Shown in pieces: positions 9,202 through 17,558 of a stretch of 64,000 nt of DNA. A program made the translations under genes and the position numbers. The DNA lies in assembly GCF_009939225.1 (NCBI RefSeq), contig NZ_JAACJR010000006.1:62001-126000 (forward strand). Reading direction: 5' to 3'. The notes beneath the pieces are model-generated. The model was not told where the DNA came from. It ran no database searches and worked only from the letters and a program-made list of their open reading frames with translations. The stretch is from Sediminibacterium soli. GTDB lineage: Bacteria > Bacteroidota > Bacteroidia > Chitinophagales > Chitinophagaceae. Numbering within the stretch: the stretch's first letter is position 1; the number at the start of each line of letters is the position of its first letter.

Positions 9202-9756
9202 ATGACAGAAAACCCATGGAAGATAACAGGAGAAAAACTGGTTTACGAAAATCCCTGGATATCCCTTACACAATACGATGTGATCACACCCGGCGGTACG
9301 GACAGTATCTACGGGAAAGTGCATTTCAAGAACAGGGCGGTTGGTATTGTTGCCCTTGACGGGGAAGGGTGTATCTGGCTGGTTGGCCAGTACCGTTTTG
9401 TGCTCGACGAGTACAGCTGGGAGATACCCGAGGGAGGCTGCCCAGTGGGCACGGATATGCTGGACAGTGCAAAAAGAGAATTGCTCGAGGAAACAGGCCT
9501 GAAGGCATCGGAATGGGAGCCGCTGCTGTCCATGCATGTGTCCAACTCCGTCTCCGATGAATGGGCAGAGGTATTTATTGCACGCGGCCTTACACAGCAT
9601 GAGCCGGAACCGGAGGATACCGAGCAGCTGCAGGTAAAAAGGGTTCCTTTTGAAGAAGTCTATGCCATGGTGGAGAAGGGAGAGATCACGGATTCCATCA
9701 GCGTGGCGGCCATCCTGAAAACCAAATTAGGGATGGTGCAGGGAAAATGGAAATAG
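9202..9756 (+). CDS. NUDIX hydrolase, ADP-ribose pyrophosphatase-like
   Basis: A 184-residue NUDIX protein, likely cutting ADP-ribose or a similar nucleoside diphosphate sugar. The NUDIX box spans residues 78-100: G78, then R92-E93-L-L-E96-E97-T-G99, with the metal-binding REXXEE core intact. The first glutamate of the textbook box (GX5E) is T84 here. VGQYR and WEIPEGG before the box are typical of ADP-ribose-type members. It starts after the metK terminator, with a weak -7-like TATTTTCG at 9176-9183. It is followed 12 bp later by rlmB, which has its own -7 box. Confidence 0.85.
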   Translation: MTENPWKITGEKLVYENPWISLTQYDVITPGGTDSIYGKVHFKNRAVGIVALDGEGCIWLVGQYRFVLDEYSWEIPEGGCPVGTDMLDSAKRELLEETGLKASEWEPLLSMHVSNSVSDEWAEVFIARGLTQHEPEPEDTEQLQVKRVPFEEVYAMVEKGEITDSISVAAILKTKLGMVQGKWK

Positions 9757-9764
9757 TACTTTTG
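9757..9764 (+). promoter_or_regulatory. -7 box immediately upstream of rlmB
   Basis: TACTTTTG matches TAnnTTTG exactly and ends four bases before the rlmB ATG. With the usual spacing the transcript would start at or next to the A of the start codon (leaderless). No TTG -33 element is visible at normal spacing, so this rests on the -7 box alone. Confidence 0.45.
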
Positions 9765-9768
9765 CAAG

Positions 9769-10512
9769 ATGCCTGTTAAACAAAGTTCACTTATTATCGG
9801 CCGGCAGCCGCTGGTGGAAGCCCTGCAATCGGGTAAAGCCATCGATAAAATACTGCTGCAGAAAAACGCTGCCGGAGAATCCCTGTCCCTGATCAGGCAA
9901 CTGGCCCGCGAACAGCAGGTGCCCATACAGCAGGTGCCGGCGGAGAAACTCAATTACCTCACCAAGGCCAACCACCAGGGTGTGATCGCTTTTGGTGCGC
10001 TGGTGCAGTACATGGACCTGCAGCAGGTGATAGACCATGTGGTATCGGAGGGAGCGCCGCCTTTGTTCCTGATGCTGGATGGTATCACCGATGTACGCAA
10101 TATCGGTGCCATAGCCAGAACGGCGGTATGCTGCGGCGCGCAGGCCATCATCATACCCGATAAAGGCGTGGGCGCCATGAACGAAGAAGCCATGAAAAGC
10201 AGTGCGGGTGCACTGGAAAAAGTGCATATCTGCCGCGTGAGCAGTTTGCTGAAAGCGATAGATACGCTTCATTTAAACGGCATACAGGTGTTCACCAGCG
10301 AAATGCGTGCGGAAAAAAATGTGTACGAACTGCCGTTCGCCGAACCCTGCTGTGTAATTATGGGAGCGGAGGGGAAAGGCGTACAGCCTTATCTTGCCAA
10401 AGCCGCAGATTATTTTTTCAGGATACCGATGGCGTCGTCATTCGACTCCTTTAACGTGTCTGTTGCGGCGGGTATCATTCTGTACGAGGCCATGAAACAC
10501 CGTATGCAGTGA
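9769..10512 (+). CDS. rlmB: 23S rRNA 2'-O-methyltransferase of the TrmH/SpoU family (RlmB-like)
   Basis: The 247-residue protein has the two-part layout of RlmB: an L30e-like N-terminal substrate-binding domain opening with IIGRQPLVEAL, then a SPOUT methyltransferase domain with its three motifs, DGITDVRNIGAIARTA (motif 1), VIMGAEGKGV (motif 2) and IPMASSFDSFNVSVAAGI (motif 3, about 220-237). It would methylate a ribose in 23S rRNA (G2251 in E. coli). Family members with tRNA targets look alike, so the exact target is inferred. Its TGA overlaps the ATG of the next gene (ATGA), so the two are coupled. Confidence 0.88.
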   Translation: MPVKQSSLIIGRQPLVEALQSGKAIDKILLQKNAAGESLSLIRQLAREQQVPIQQVPAEKLNYLTKANHQGVIAFGALVQYMDLQQVIDHVVSEGAPPLFLMLDGITDVRNIGAIARTAVCCGAQAIIIPDKGVGAMNEEAMKSSAGALEKVHICRVSSLLKAIDTLHLNGIQVFTSEMRAEKNVYELPFAEPCCVIMGAEGKGVQPYLAKAADYFFRIPMASSFDSFNVSVAAGIILYEAMKHRMQ

Positions 10513-11393
10513 TGCCAGCAGCCACCTCATCCATACAGAACCGGTTACCGGCGCTTGTCGAATGTCCGCGGGATGCCATGCAGGGCTGGCCGCACCCGAT
10601 ACCCACCGAAAAAAAGATCCGTTACCTGCATGCGCTGTTACAGGTTGGTTTTGACACACTCGATTTTGGCAGCTTTGTTTCGCCGAAAGCGATTCCGCAG
10701 ATGGCCGATACAAAAGAAGTGCTGGCGAAGCTTGATCTTACCGGCTCCGCAACCAGGTTACTCGCCATCGTTGCCAATACCCGCGGCGCCGAAGAAGCGG
10801 CTGCCTTTGATGCCATCCGCTTCCTGGGATTTCCTTTTTCCTTGTCGCCCACCTTTCAGCTGCGCAATACCAACAGCACGATGGAGGAAAGCCTGCTGCG
10901 CCTGGATAAGATCCAGGAGATCTGCACCAAGCGCAACAAGGAACTCGTGGTGTATCTAAGCATGGGTTTCGGCAATCCCTATGGTGATCCCTACGATGCG
11001 GATACCTTGCTGTATTGGGCCGGCCAGATGGTGAAGCGGCAGGTGAGGATCATTTCGCTGGCGGATACCGTAGGGCTGGCCACGGCTTCGCAGGTACAGT
11101 CGGCGCTTGCTGCATTGCTTCCGCAATACCCGGGTACGGAATTCGGTGTTCACCTGCATGCCAGCCCGGCCAACTGGAAAGCAAAATTTGAAGCCGCCTG
11201 GCAAACCGGCTGCAGGCGTTTTGACGGTGCTTTAAAAGGCATTGGCGGATGTCCGATGGCGCAGGATGAACTGGTGGGGAATATGAATACGGAATGGATG
11301 ATAGCCTACTTTGCAGAAAACGGTATCGATACCGGCATCCGGCAGCAGGCGCTGCAGAAAAGCCTGCTGCTGGCTTCGGAAATCTTTATGTAA
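10512..11393 (+). CDS. Hydroxymethylglutaryl-CoA lyase
   Basis: A 293-residue TIM-barrel enzyme of the HMGL-like family that cleaves HMG-CoA to acetoacetate and acetyl-CoA, the last step of leucine breakdown. Family marks are LVECPRDAMQGW at the N-terminus (the R-D pair of the active site), FGSFVSPKAIPQMAD, FGVHLHASP (metal-binding histidines) and DGALKGIGGCPMAQDE with the catalytic cysteine loop. Length is normal. The ATG at 10512 overlaps the rlmB stop; a GTG three bases upstream is an alternative. The GSCFA gene follows after 9 bp, so a three- or four-gene operon is likely, although the partners do not share a pathway. Confidence 0.92.
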   Translation: MPAATSSIQNRLPALVECPRDAMQGWPHPIPTEKKIRYLHALLQVGFDTLDFGSFVSPKAIPQMADTKEVLAKLDLTGSATRLLAIVANTRGAEEAAAFDAIRFLGFPFSLSPTFQLRNTNSTMEESLLRLDKIQEICTKRNKELVVYLSMGFGNPYGDPYDADTLLYWAGQMVKRQVRIISLADTVGLATASQVQSALAALLPQYPGTEFGVHLHASPANWKAKFEAAWQTGCRRFDGALKGIGGCPMAQDELVGNMNTEWMIAYFAENGIDTGIRQQALQKSLLLASEIFM

Positions 11394-11402
11394 CGACCGC
11401 AT

Positions 11403-12407
11403 ATGAAATTTCATTTTTCGTTTGATATCAAAAAACCGGCGCAGCAGATCACGCATACGCAGAAGCTATTGCTGATCGGCTCCTGTTTTACCGAGAACAT
11501 CGGTGAGAAACTGCATAAGCATAAGTTTTCCCTGCTGGAGAATCCAAACGGCATCCTGTTCAACCCTGTCAGCGTAGCAGAGGCGCTTCACCAGTATATC
11601 GACAAAAAACATTTCCAGGAACAGGATCTCTTCGAGTGCAACGAGGCCTGGCATAGCTGGAAACACCATAGCCGTTTTTCGGGGATCACGGCGGCGGAGA
11701 ACATCGAAAAAATCAACAAAGCCACCGATCGTGCACACAACTACCTGAAAATGGCCGATCAGCTGATGGTCACCCTTGGGTCTGCATGGGTGTATACACT
11801 TACGGCCGAAGCACCGAACGCTGTTCCCGGATCAGTGGCTGCTAATAACCACAAGGCGCCGGCATCCTGGTTTTCCAGGCGGTTGCTGGAAGCGGGAGAG
11901 GTCATCGCTTTGTTTGATGCATTGTTAACCAAACTGAAAGCGGTTAACCCCTCGCTGCAGGTGATCTTTACCATCAGCCCGGTACGCCACCTGCGGGAAG
12001 GTGTTATCGAGAATAACAGGAGTAAAGCGGTGTTGATACAGGCCGTTCATACGCTGGTGGAAAAACACGAAACGGCTTATTATTTTCCTGCCTACGAACT
12101 GGTGATCGACGACCTGCGCGATTATCGTTTTTATGCCGATGACCTGGTGCACCCCAACTACCAGGCCACGCAATATGTATGGGAGAAATTCACTGCTGCC
12201 TGCATGACGGAAGAGACCCTGTTGCTGATGAAGGAGATCGCGGAGATCAATATCGCGTTCCAGCATAAGCCTTTTAACCAGAGCTCGGAGGCGCACCGCA
12301 GATTCCTGGGAAAATACCGGGACAAGGTAGAACGGCTGCAGGAAAAGCATCCTTACCTCAGCTTTGCCGAAGAACGAAACTATTTTGCAGGCGCATCACC
12401 GCAATAA
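11403..12407 (+). CDS. GSCFA domain protein (SGNH-hydrolase-like)
   Basis: The 334-residue protein carries the family's name motif as GSCFTENIGEKL at residues 26-37. The GSCFA family is related to SGNH/GDSL esterases and is common in Bacteroidota and Proteobacteria; its substrate is unknown. The catalytic serine candidate is S27, and a D-x-x-H pair typical of the superfamily appears as DLVHPNYQATQYVWE towards the C-terminus. No signal peptide is seen, so it is probably cytoplasmic. It lies 9 bp after the HMG-CoA lyase and ends convergently with miaE (13 bp gap). Confidence 0.85.
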   Translation: MKFHFSFDIKKPAQQITHTQKLLLIGSCFTENIGEKLHKHKFSLLENPNGILFNPVSVAEALHQYIDKKHFQEQDLFECNEAWHSWKHHSRFSGITAAENIEKINKATDRAHNYLKMADQLMVTLGSAWVYTLTAEAPNAVPGSVAANNHKAPASWFSRRLLEAGEVIALFDALLTKLKAVNPSLQVIFTISPVRHLREGVIENNRSKAVLIQAVHTLVEKHETAYYFPAYELVIDDLRDYRFYADDLVHPNYQATQYVWEKFTAACMTEETLLLMKEIAEINIAFQHKPFNQSSEAHRRFLGKYRDKVERLQEKHPYLSFAEERNYFAGASPQ

Positions 12408-12420
12408 AATGCTACAGCGA

Positions 12421-13035
12421 TCAATGTATCCTGTCGCCGCGGATCTCCATATCGTTCATGACATCGCTCTCGTATGCCAGCCATTGTTCCCAGCGCTTTC
12501 TGACGACCGGTTTAGCCATATAGGTTTCGGCCAGATCGATAAACAGGGTATAATGCCCTGCTTCGCTCTCCATAAAACGGCGGTAGAACTGCTGCAGGTA
12601 GGTATCTGCAAGTCCCTCGCTTAACCGTTTGAATCTCTCGCAGCTCCGCGCTTCTATCAGGGCCATGGTAAGCAGGCGGTCAAGGAAGCGGTCGTCCGGG
12701 TGCCCGTCTTTTTTCTGAAACGCGAGCAGCTTGTTCACATAGATATCCTTACGCTGGCTGCCCAGCTTCAGTTTTCTTTTTTTCAGTTCGTTAAGCACCA
12801 GTCTGAAATGCCCCCATTCCTCCGCCACGATGGGCGCCAGCTCAAACACCAGTTTTTCCCTGTCAGGGTATTTCTGGATCAGGCTGATGCAGGTGGTGGC
12901 TGCTTTCTGTTCGCAATAGGCATGGTCGGTCAGTATGGCTTCGAGCGAAATCCCTGCCAGGTCCACCCATCGCGGATCGGTAGGTAGCTGCAGGCCAAGG
13001 ATGTTTTTTGTATGATGGGAGAGGTCGTCAGACAT
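12421..13035 (-). CDS. miaE: tRNA 2-methylthio-N6-isopentenyladenosine hydroxylase
   Basis: The 204-residue ferritin-like di-iron protein matches MiaE, which hydroxylates the isopentenyl group of ms2i6A-37 in tRNA. The expected iron ligands are visible: E/H in DHAYCEQKAAT, EEWGHF, EARSCERF and ESEAGHYTLF. It starts at ATG 13035 (MSDDLSHHTKNI). It is alone on the minus strand between convergent and divergent neighbours, so it should have its own promoter, though I see no clear box. Confidence 0.92.
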   Translation of the reverse strand: MSDDLSHHTKNILGLQLPTDPRWVDLAGISLEAILTDHAYCEQKAATTCISLIQKYPDREKLVFELAPIVAEEWGHFRLVLNELKKRKLKLGSQRKDIYVNKLLAFQKKDGHPDDRFLDRLLTMALIEARSCERFKRLSEGLADTYLQQFYRRFMESEAGHYTLFIDLAETYMAKPVVRKRWEQWLAYESDVMNDMEIRGDRIH

Positions 13036-13103
13036 ATTTTATGCTGCTTTGCGGCAGGCGTTTACCGCTGGCCGATTCCCGGCAAATATCCTCCACAATC
13101 CTT

Positions 13104-13111
13104 TAGCTTTG
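13104..13111 (+). promoter_or_regulatory. -7 box immediately upstream of bioF
   Basis: TAGCTTTG is an exact TAnnTTTG match that ends four bases before the bioF ATG, the same geometry as rlmB. No -33 TTG is visible. A leaderless transcript is the simplest reading. Confidence 0.4.
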
Positions 13112-13115
13112 GCAG

Positions 13116-14225
13116 ATGTACCCCGACGATTTTTTACAGAAGAAATTGCAGGAGCGAAAACAGCGGCAGGCTTTCCGAAGCCTCTCCCTGCCGGGAACAG
13201 GGATCGATTTTTGTTCCAACGATTACCTCGGTATTGCCCGCAACGCCCTGTTGCAGACCCCCGGTCATGGCTGGTCCGCAGGGTCAACCGGGTCAAGACT
13301 TTTGTCGGGCAATTACGCACTGATAGTGCAGGCTGAAGAGGAACTGGCGGATTTTCACCAGGCAGATGCGGCGCTGATCTTCAATTCGGGCTATGATGCC
13401 AATACCGGGCTGCTGTCCTGCATACCGCAAAAAGGCGATACCGTTTTATACGACCAGTTATGCCATGCGTCTATCCGCGACGGGATACGTTTATCTTTTG
13501 CCGGCGCGTTTGCTTTTGCCCATAATGACCTGACCGACCTGCAGAAAAAACTGGAACGCGCCGCAGGAAACTGTTTTATCGTAACCGAATCCGTATTCAG
13601 TATGGACGGCGATACCTGTCCGGCCGAAGCGCTGGTGGCGCTTGCCGAAAAATACGGTGCCCACCTGGTCATCGACGAAGCGCATGCCACCGGTGTTATC
13701 GGTAACAGGGGCGAGGGCCTGGTACAGTCCCTGTCATTGCAGCAAAGGGTGTTTGCACGCATCCATACATTTGGCAAGGCCTGCGGCTGTCATGGGGCGG
13801 TGGTGCTGGGATCAGTTGCTTTGCGTGAGTACCTTGTCAATTTCGCGAGGAGTTTTGTGTTTACCACGGCGCTGCCGGAGCAAAGCATTGCGCATATCCG
13901 CAGGTCGTACCAGTTGTTTCCTGCTATGACGGAAGAAAGGGAGCGCCTGGCGGGTCTGGTCCGGGTATTTCAAAACGCAGCCATGCCGTATACCAGGCTC
14001 GCGTCGCAGACACCCATACAGGGTATCGTGGTGCCGGGTAACGAGAACGCCAGAAAACTGGCATACAGGCTGCAGCAAAAAGGGCTGGATATCCGCCCTA
14101 TTCTGTATCCGACCGTACCTGCGGGAATGGAACGGCTACGCATTGTGCTGCATGCTTTTAACACCAGGGAAGAAATGGACCTGCTTACCGGTGAATTGCA
14201 ACGCGAATATGCCGGGGTTTTGTAA
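13116..14225 (+). CDS. bioF: 8-amino-7-oxononanoate synthase-like PLP enzyme
   Basis: The 369-residue alpha-oxoamine synthase condenses an amino acid with an acyl-CoA; the best fit is BioF (alanine plus pimeloyl thioester, biotin pathway). It shows FCSNDYLGIA, GSTGSRLLSGNY, ESVFSMDGD, the PLP aspartate-histidine pair in VIDEAHATGV (D187, H190) and the PLP lysine K221 in HTFGKACGCHGA. The length, slightly under 390, fits BioF. Kbl and serine palmitoyltransferase share these motifs, so the substrate is inferred from overall similarity. No other biotin genes are nearby, which leaves some doubt. Confidence 0.82.
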   Translation: MYPDDFLQKKLQERKQRQAFRSLSLPGTGIDFCSNDYLGIARNALLQTPGHGWSAGSTGSRLLSGNYALIVQAEEELADFHQADAALIFNSGYDANTGLLSCIPQKGDTVLYDQLCHASIRDGIRLSFAGAFAFAHNDLTDLQKKLERAAGNCFIVTESVFSMDGDTCPAEALVALAEKYGAHLVIDEAHATGVIGNRGEGLVQSLSLQQRVFARIHTFGKACGCHGAVVLGSVALREYLVNFARSFVFTTALPEQSIAHIRRSYQLFPAMTEERERLAGLVRVFQNAAMPYTRLASQTPIQGIVVPGNENARKLAYRLQQKGLDIRPILYPTVPAGMERLRIVLHAFNTREEMDLLTGELQREYAGVL

Positions 14226-14244
14226 CTTTAGGTACCGATTGCCC

Positions 14245-14334
14245 ATGCCGCACAACCGTAATTTTATATACTGGATAGACAAACGCAACTGGAAATATTA
14301 TTTCCTCATGCTCTCTCTTGAACTGGCGCGATAG
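14245..14334 (+). CDS. Possible 29-residue small protein
   Basis: An ATG-to-TAG frame of 30 codons between bioF and hmgA, rich in aromatic and hydrophobic residues (NFIYWIDKRNW, then YYFLMLSLEL). It is preceded 15 bases upstream by TAACTTTA, near a -7 box. No homology is recognised; it may be chance. The rest of the spacer to hmgA holds nothing I can name. Confidence 0.2.
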   Translation: MPHNRNFIYWIDKRNWKYYFLMLSLELAR

Positions 14335-14402
14335 CGTCAATATAGTGTTTATTGCTGTCTGCCGTTTCATTCATTATTCATTACCAACTATTCATTTCAG
14401 CC

Positions 14403-15560
14403 ATGCCGCATTACCATACGCTGGGATCCATCCCGCACAAACGTCATACCCAGTTCCGGAAACCCGACGGGGGATTGTATTCCGAACAGCTGTTCTCTAC
14501 CGAAGGGTTCAGCAACGACTACTCCCTGCTGTACCATATGCATCCGCCCACACAGATCACACATACCGATGCTCCTGTGGATATGATGCCGATAGTTGCC
14601 GAGGAAAAAATGCTGAAGCACCGGAGTTTTGAAGGTTTCCGCATACAGCCTGAAGACGATTTTCTCAGGAGCCGCAAACCTGTTCTTGTCAATAGCGACT
14701 GCCATATCGTACTGGCATCGCCCAGGCAGGGCATGAACGATTATTTTTACAAGAATGCGGATGCCGACGAAATTTTGTTCATACACGAGGGCTCGGGCAA
14801 ATTGCTGACGCAGTACGGGGAACTGTCTTTTGCCTACGGCGATTACCTGGTAATACCGCGGGGTACCATCTACCAGATCAGGTTTGAGACAGACCGCAAC
14901 CGCCTGTTTATCGTGGAAAGTTTCAGCCCGGTGCGTTATCCGAAAAGATACCTGAGTAAATATGGCCAGCTGCTTGAAAATTCTCCCTATTGCGAAAGAG
15001 ATATCCGGGCGCCGCAATTGCTGCAAACGATAGCTGCTTCGGGCGATTTTCTGATCAAAACAAAGAAAAAAGGCATACTGTACGGGTTGCATTACGCCCA
15101 TCATCCCTTTGATGTGGTGGGCTGGGACGGGTGCTGCTACCCGTTCGCATTCAGCATACACGATTTTGAACCGATCACCGGCCGGGTACACCAGCCGCCA
15201 CCGGTGCACCAGACATTTGAGGCCAATAATTTTGTGGTGTGCAGTTTTTGTCCGCGTCTGTACGATTACCACCCCAATGCAATACCCGCGCCGTATAACC
15301 ACAGCAATATCGACAGCGACGAAGTGCTGTATTATGTGGACGGCGATTTTATGAGCCGGAAAAATGTAACCCGCGGAATGATCACCCTGCACCCCGCGGG
15401 GATCCCGCATGGTCCGCATCCGGGTGCTGTTGAAAAAAGCATCGGCAAAAAAGAAACCGCGGAACTGGCGGTCATGGTAGATACCTTTCACCCGCTTCAA
15501 CTAACCACCAGCGCCCTCGAAATCGAAAACGAAGGATATACGATGAGTTGGGCGGAGTAG
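14403..15560 (+). CDS. hmgA: Homogentisate 1,2-dioxygenase
   Basis: The 385-residue iron dioxygenase opens the aromatic ring of homogentisate in tyrosine and phenylalanine breakdown. It starts with MPHYHTLGSIPHKRHTQFR, as is usual for the family, so ATG 14403 is preferred over the longer frame from 14352. The double-cupin iron site is present in its usual order: NHSNIDSDEVLYY with the H/E pair, then HPAGIPHGPHPG with the last histidine. Other enzymes of the pathway (fumarylacetoacetase, maleylacetoacetate isomerase, HPPD) are not in the window. It is followed by a long inverted repeat and has no same-strand partner close by. Confidence 0.95.
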   Translation: MPHYHTLGSIPHKRHTQFRKPDGGLYSEQLFSTEGFSNDYSLLYHMHPPTQITHTDAPVDMMPIVAEEKMLKHRSFEGFRIQPEDDFLRSRKPVLVNSDCHIVLASPRQGMNDYFYKNADADEILFIHEGSGKLLTQYGELSFAYGDYLVIPRGTIYQIRFETDRNRLFIVESFSPVRYPKRYLSKYGQLLENSPYCERDIRAPQLLQTIAASGDFLIKTKKKGILYGLHYAHHPFDVVGWDGCCYPFAFSIHDFEPITGRVHQPPPVHQTFEANNFVVCSFCPRLYDYHPNAIPAPYNHSNIDSDEVLYYVDGDFMSRKNVTRGMITLHPAGIPHGPHPGAVEKSIGKKETAELAVMVDTFHPLQLTTSALEIENEGYTMSWAE

Positions 15561-15803
15561 GTAATTTGAAAATTTGGTAATTTGAAAATTTGAAAATGGG
15601 GATGGGTAAGTTGTTTTATGGCTTTATTGTTATATGGCTGTAGGGTTGGGTGAATAGGGTTAAACAGTGTAGCAATGCAGCCATATGGCAATTTAACCAG
15701 GTAATCATGCAGATTTCTGCTTCGGTACGATTTTTTAACCCATAGTTCTGCATCTTCAAATTTTCAAATTGTCTGATCTTCAAATTTTCCTTAATTTTTA
15801 CCA
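15561..15803 (+). repeat. Long nested inverted repeat between hmgA and the next gene
   Basis: The left arm (15561-15600) is built from repeated AATTTGAAAATTTG units; the right arm (15751-15803) carries the complementary TTCAAATTTTCAAATT words. Inside lie further complementary pairs: GATGGGTAAG with TTTTTAACCCATAG, and TATATGGCTG with CAGCCATATGG. The whole spacer could fold into one imperfect hairpin about 240 nt long. It has no coding potential that I trust and no transposon-like target duplication that I can see. Confidence 0.6.
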
Positions 15804-15821
15804 TCTAAAAAACCAAGCCAT

Positions 15822-16226
15822 ATGATCAAATTCAGCGACATTAAAATCGGGGATTATGTAAAGGCGGAGTTCGAAGGAAAGAACTGGGAGGGTGAGGTGA
15901 CACGCCTGAACGGAGACGAAAAGCAGGTGGAGGTAACCACCCAAGTACAACCCTTCTGGTTTTCGCCGGAGCACCTGTATCCGATACCACTGGACGAGGA
16001 TGCTTTGCTTAAACTGGGTTTTCACCGCCAGACGAGCGACGATGGCTCGGTGAAATACATGAAGGGCTCTTTCCGGCTTGTAACACCCACACCGAACGAT
16101 TTCTCACAGATCGAGATGTGGTACAGGGAAGACAGGCGGCATCATCCCGATGTACATTATATTCACCAGTTGCAGAACCACTACCTCGCTATGACCAAAG
16201 TGCATCTTACCGATGCGCCTATGTAA
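15822..16226 (+). CDS. Conserved hypothetical protein
   Basis: A 134-residue soluble protein without signal peptide or membrane segment. The first 45 residues look like a small beta-barrel (FSDIKIGDYVKAEFEGKNWE, then GEVTRLNGDEKQVEVTT), reminiscent of KOW/Tudor-like folds. The rest is polar, with HHPDVHYIHQLQNHYLAMT near the end. I do not recognise a named family. It stands alone between the inverted repeat and a terminator. Confidence 0.7.
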   Translation: MIKFSDIKIGDYVKAEFEGKNWEGEVTRLNGDEKQVEVTTQVQPFWFSPEHLYPIPLDEDALLKLGFHRQTSDDGSVKYMKGSFRLVTPTPNDFSQIEMWYREDRRHHPDVHYIHQLQNHYLAMTKVHLTDAPM

Positions 16227-16249
16227 TACCTGATTGCCCCATTCATCAC

Positions 16250-16277
16250 AAAAGCCTGGGACACTTCCGGGCTTTTT
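16250..16277 (+). terminator. Terminator after the 134-residue hypothetical gene
   Basis: AAAAGCC-T-GG and CC-G-GGCTTTT pair with one internal mismatch over a 7-nt loop and run into TTTTTG. Confidence 0.7.
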
Positions 16278-16316
16278 GTATATTGGTTACCCCCTGGCTA
16301 ATCCCAGGTAACAATC

Positions 16317-17471
16317 ATGAAATACATTCTGTTGTCAGCATGGCTGTTTTCGGCACTGACCGCGGCAGCACAGGAACCCAAAAATTTTTCGATCAAAGGA
16401 ACCATTGGCAGCAGCCGGCTGCCTGTTGAAAAAGTGTTGCTGAGTTACCGTTCGGGTGAACAGTTTGTGCGCGACAGCGTATTGCCGAAAGACGGACGCT
16501 ATTCCTTCACCGGTAACATTCAGGAACCCACGCAGGCAACGCTCTATGTAAAATATGCCCCCGATGCCAAGGGTGAGCCCGTAAAGCCATCGCGCAGCCG
16601 GGATTATGTGTTCTTCTTCATGATGCCGTCACCGATGGATCTGAGCTCTGTTGATTCTTTTGCCAATGCAACGGTTACCGGTTCATCGGCCAACGATGAT
16701 TTTCAGAAACTGACGGCACTACTGAAACCCGAGACAGAAATCAGCAATGCCTACGGCACCGCCTATACCAAAGCCAACAGGGAGAAAAATCCCGAAGCCA
16801 AAAAAGCAGCGGAGCACCTGCTCGATTCGATGGATCTGGTTATCCGGAACCTGTACGGTCAGTTCCTGAAAGCCAATCCCCTGTCGCCGGTGGCGGTATA
16901 CGCGCTTACCCAATATGCGGGCTGGGATATCGATGTAAATGAAATAGAACCCCTGTACGGGAGATTAACCGCAGAACAGAAACAGTATGCATCGGCGAAA
17001 AGCCTTGCAGAGAAAATAGCAATAGCGAAAAAAACAGCGGTGGGCGTTATGGCGATGGAGTTTACGCAAAACGATACCCTGGGTGTACCCGTTACACTCA
17101 GTTCTTTCAGGGGCAAATACCTGCTGCTAGATTTCTGGGCAAGCTGGTGCGGCCCCTGTCGCGCAGAAAACCCCAACGTGGTGAAAACCTACCAGGCTTA
17201 CAAAAACAGGAACTTCACCATCCTCGGTGTCAGCCTCGACAGGCCCGGCGACAAAGAAAAATGGATGGCGGCCATCCATGCTGATAACCTTACCTGGAGC
17301 CATGTTTCCGATCTCAGATTCTGGCAGAACGAAGTGGCCAAACAGTACGGCATACAGGCCATCCCCCAGAACCTGCTCATCGATCCGAAAGGAAAGATCA
17401 TTGCCCGGAACCTGAACGGGGAAAAACTGGAGAAGAAACTTGCAGGGATATACGGAGGCAGGGGAGAATAA
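16317..17471 (+). CDS. TlpA-like thioredoxin with DUF4369 N-domain
   Basis: The 384-residue exported protein has a signal peptide cut around AAAQ (residues 16-19), an N-terminal DUF4369-type beta domain (about 22-125: FSIKGTIGSSRLPVEKVLL), a helical linker and a C-terminal TlpA/AhpC-like thioredoxin domain with the redox motif WCGPC at 277-281. In Bacteroidota these are periplasmic thiol-disulfide proteins thought to reduce cysteines of other envelope proteins; the target is unknown. A -7-like TATATTGG lies at 16279-16286. The metallopeptidase/outer-membrane gene follows 87 bp later and could be co-transcribed. Confidence 0.88.
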   Translation: MKYILLSAWLFSALTAAAQEPKNFSIKGTIGSSRLPVEKVLLSYRSGEQFVRDSVLPKDGRYSFTGNIQEPTQATLYVKYAPDAKGEPVKPSRSRDYVFFFMMPSPMDLSSVDSFANATVTGSSANDDFQKLTALLKPETEISNAYGTAYTKANREKNPEAKKAAEHLLDSMDLVIRNLYGQFLKANPLSPVAVYALTQYAGWDIDVNEIEPLYGRLTAEQKQYASAKSLAEKIAIAKKTAVGVMAMEFTQNDTLGVPVTLSSFRGKYLLLDFWASWCGPCRAENPNVVKTYQAYKNRNFTILGVSLDRPGDKEKWMAAIHADNLTWSHVSDLRFWQNEVAKQYGIQAIPQNLLIDPKGKIIARNLNGEKLEKKLAGIYGGRGE

Positions 17472-17558
17472 CAAATTACCCGGCGCAGGTTGCCCGCACA
17501 ATCCGCGATCGCCAACCGGAAAATCGCGCAATACCACCTATCTTGTATAAAAAACGGC

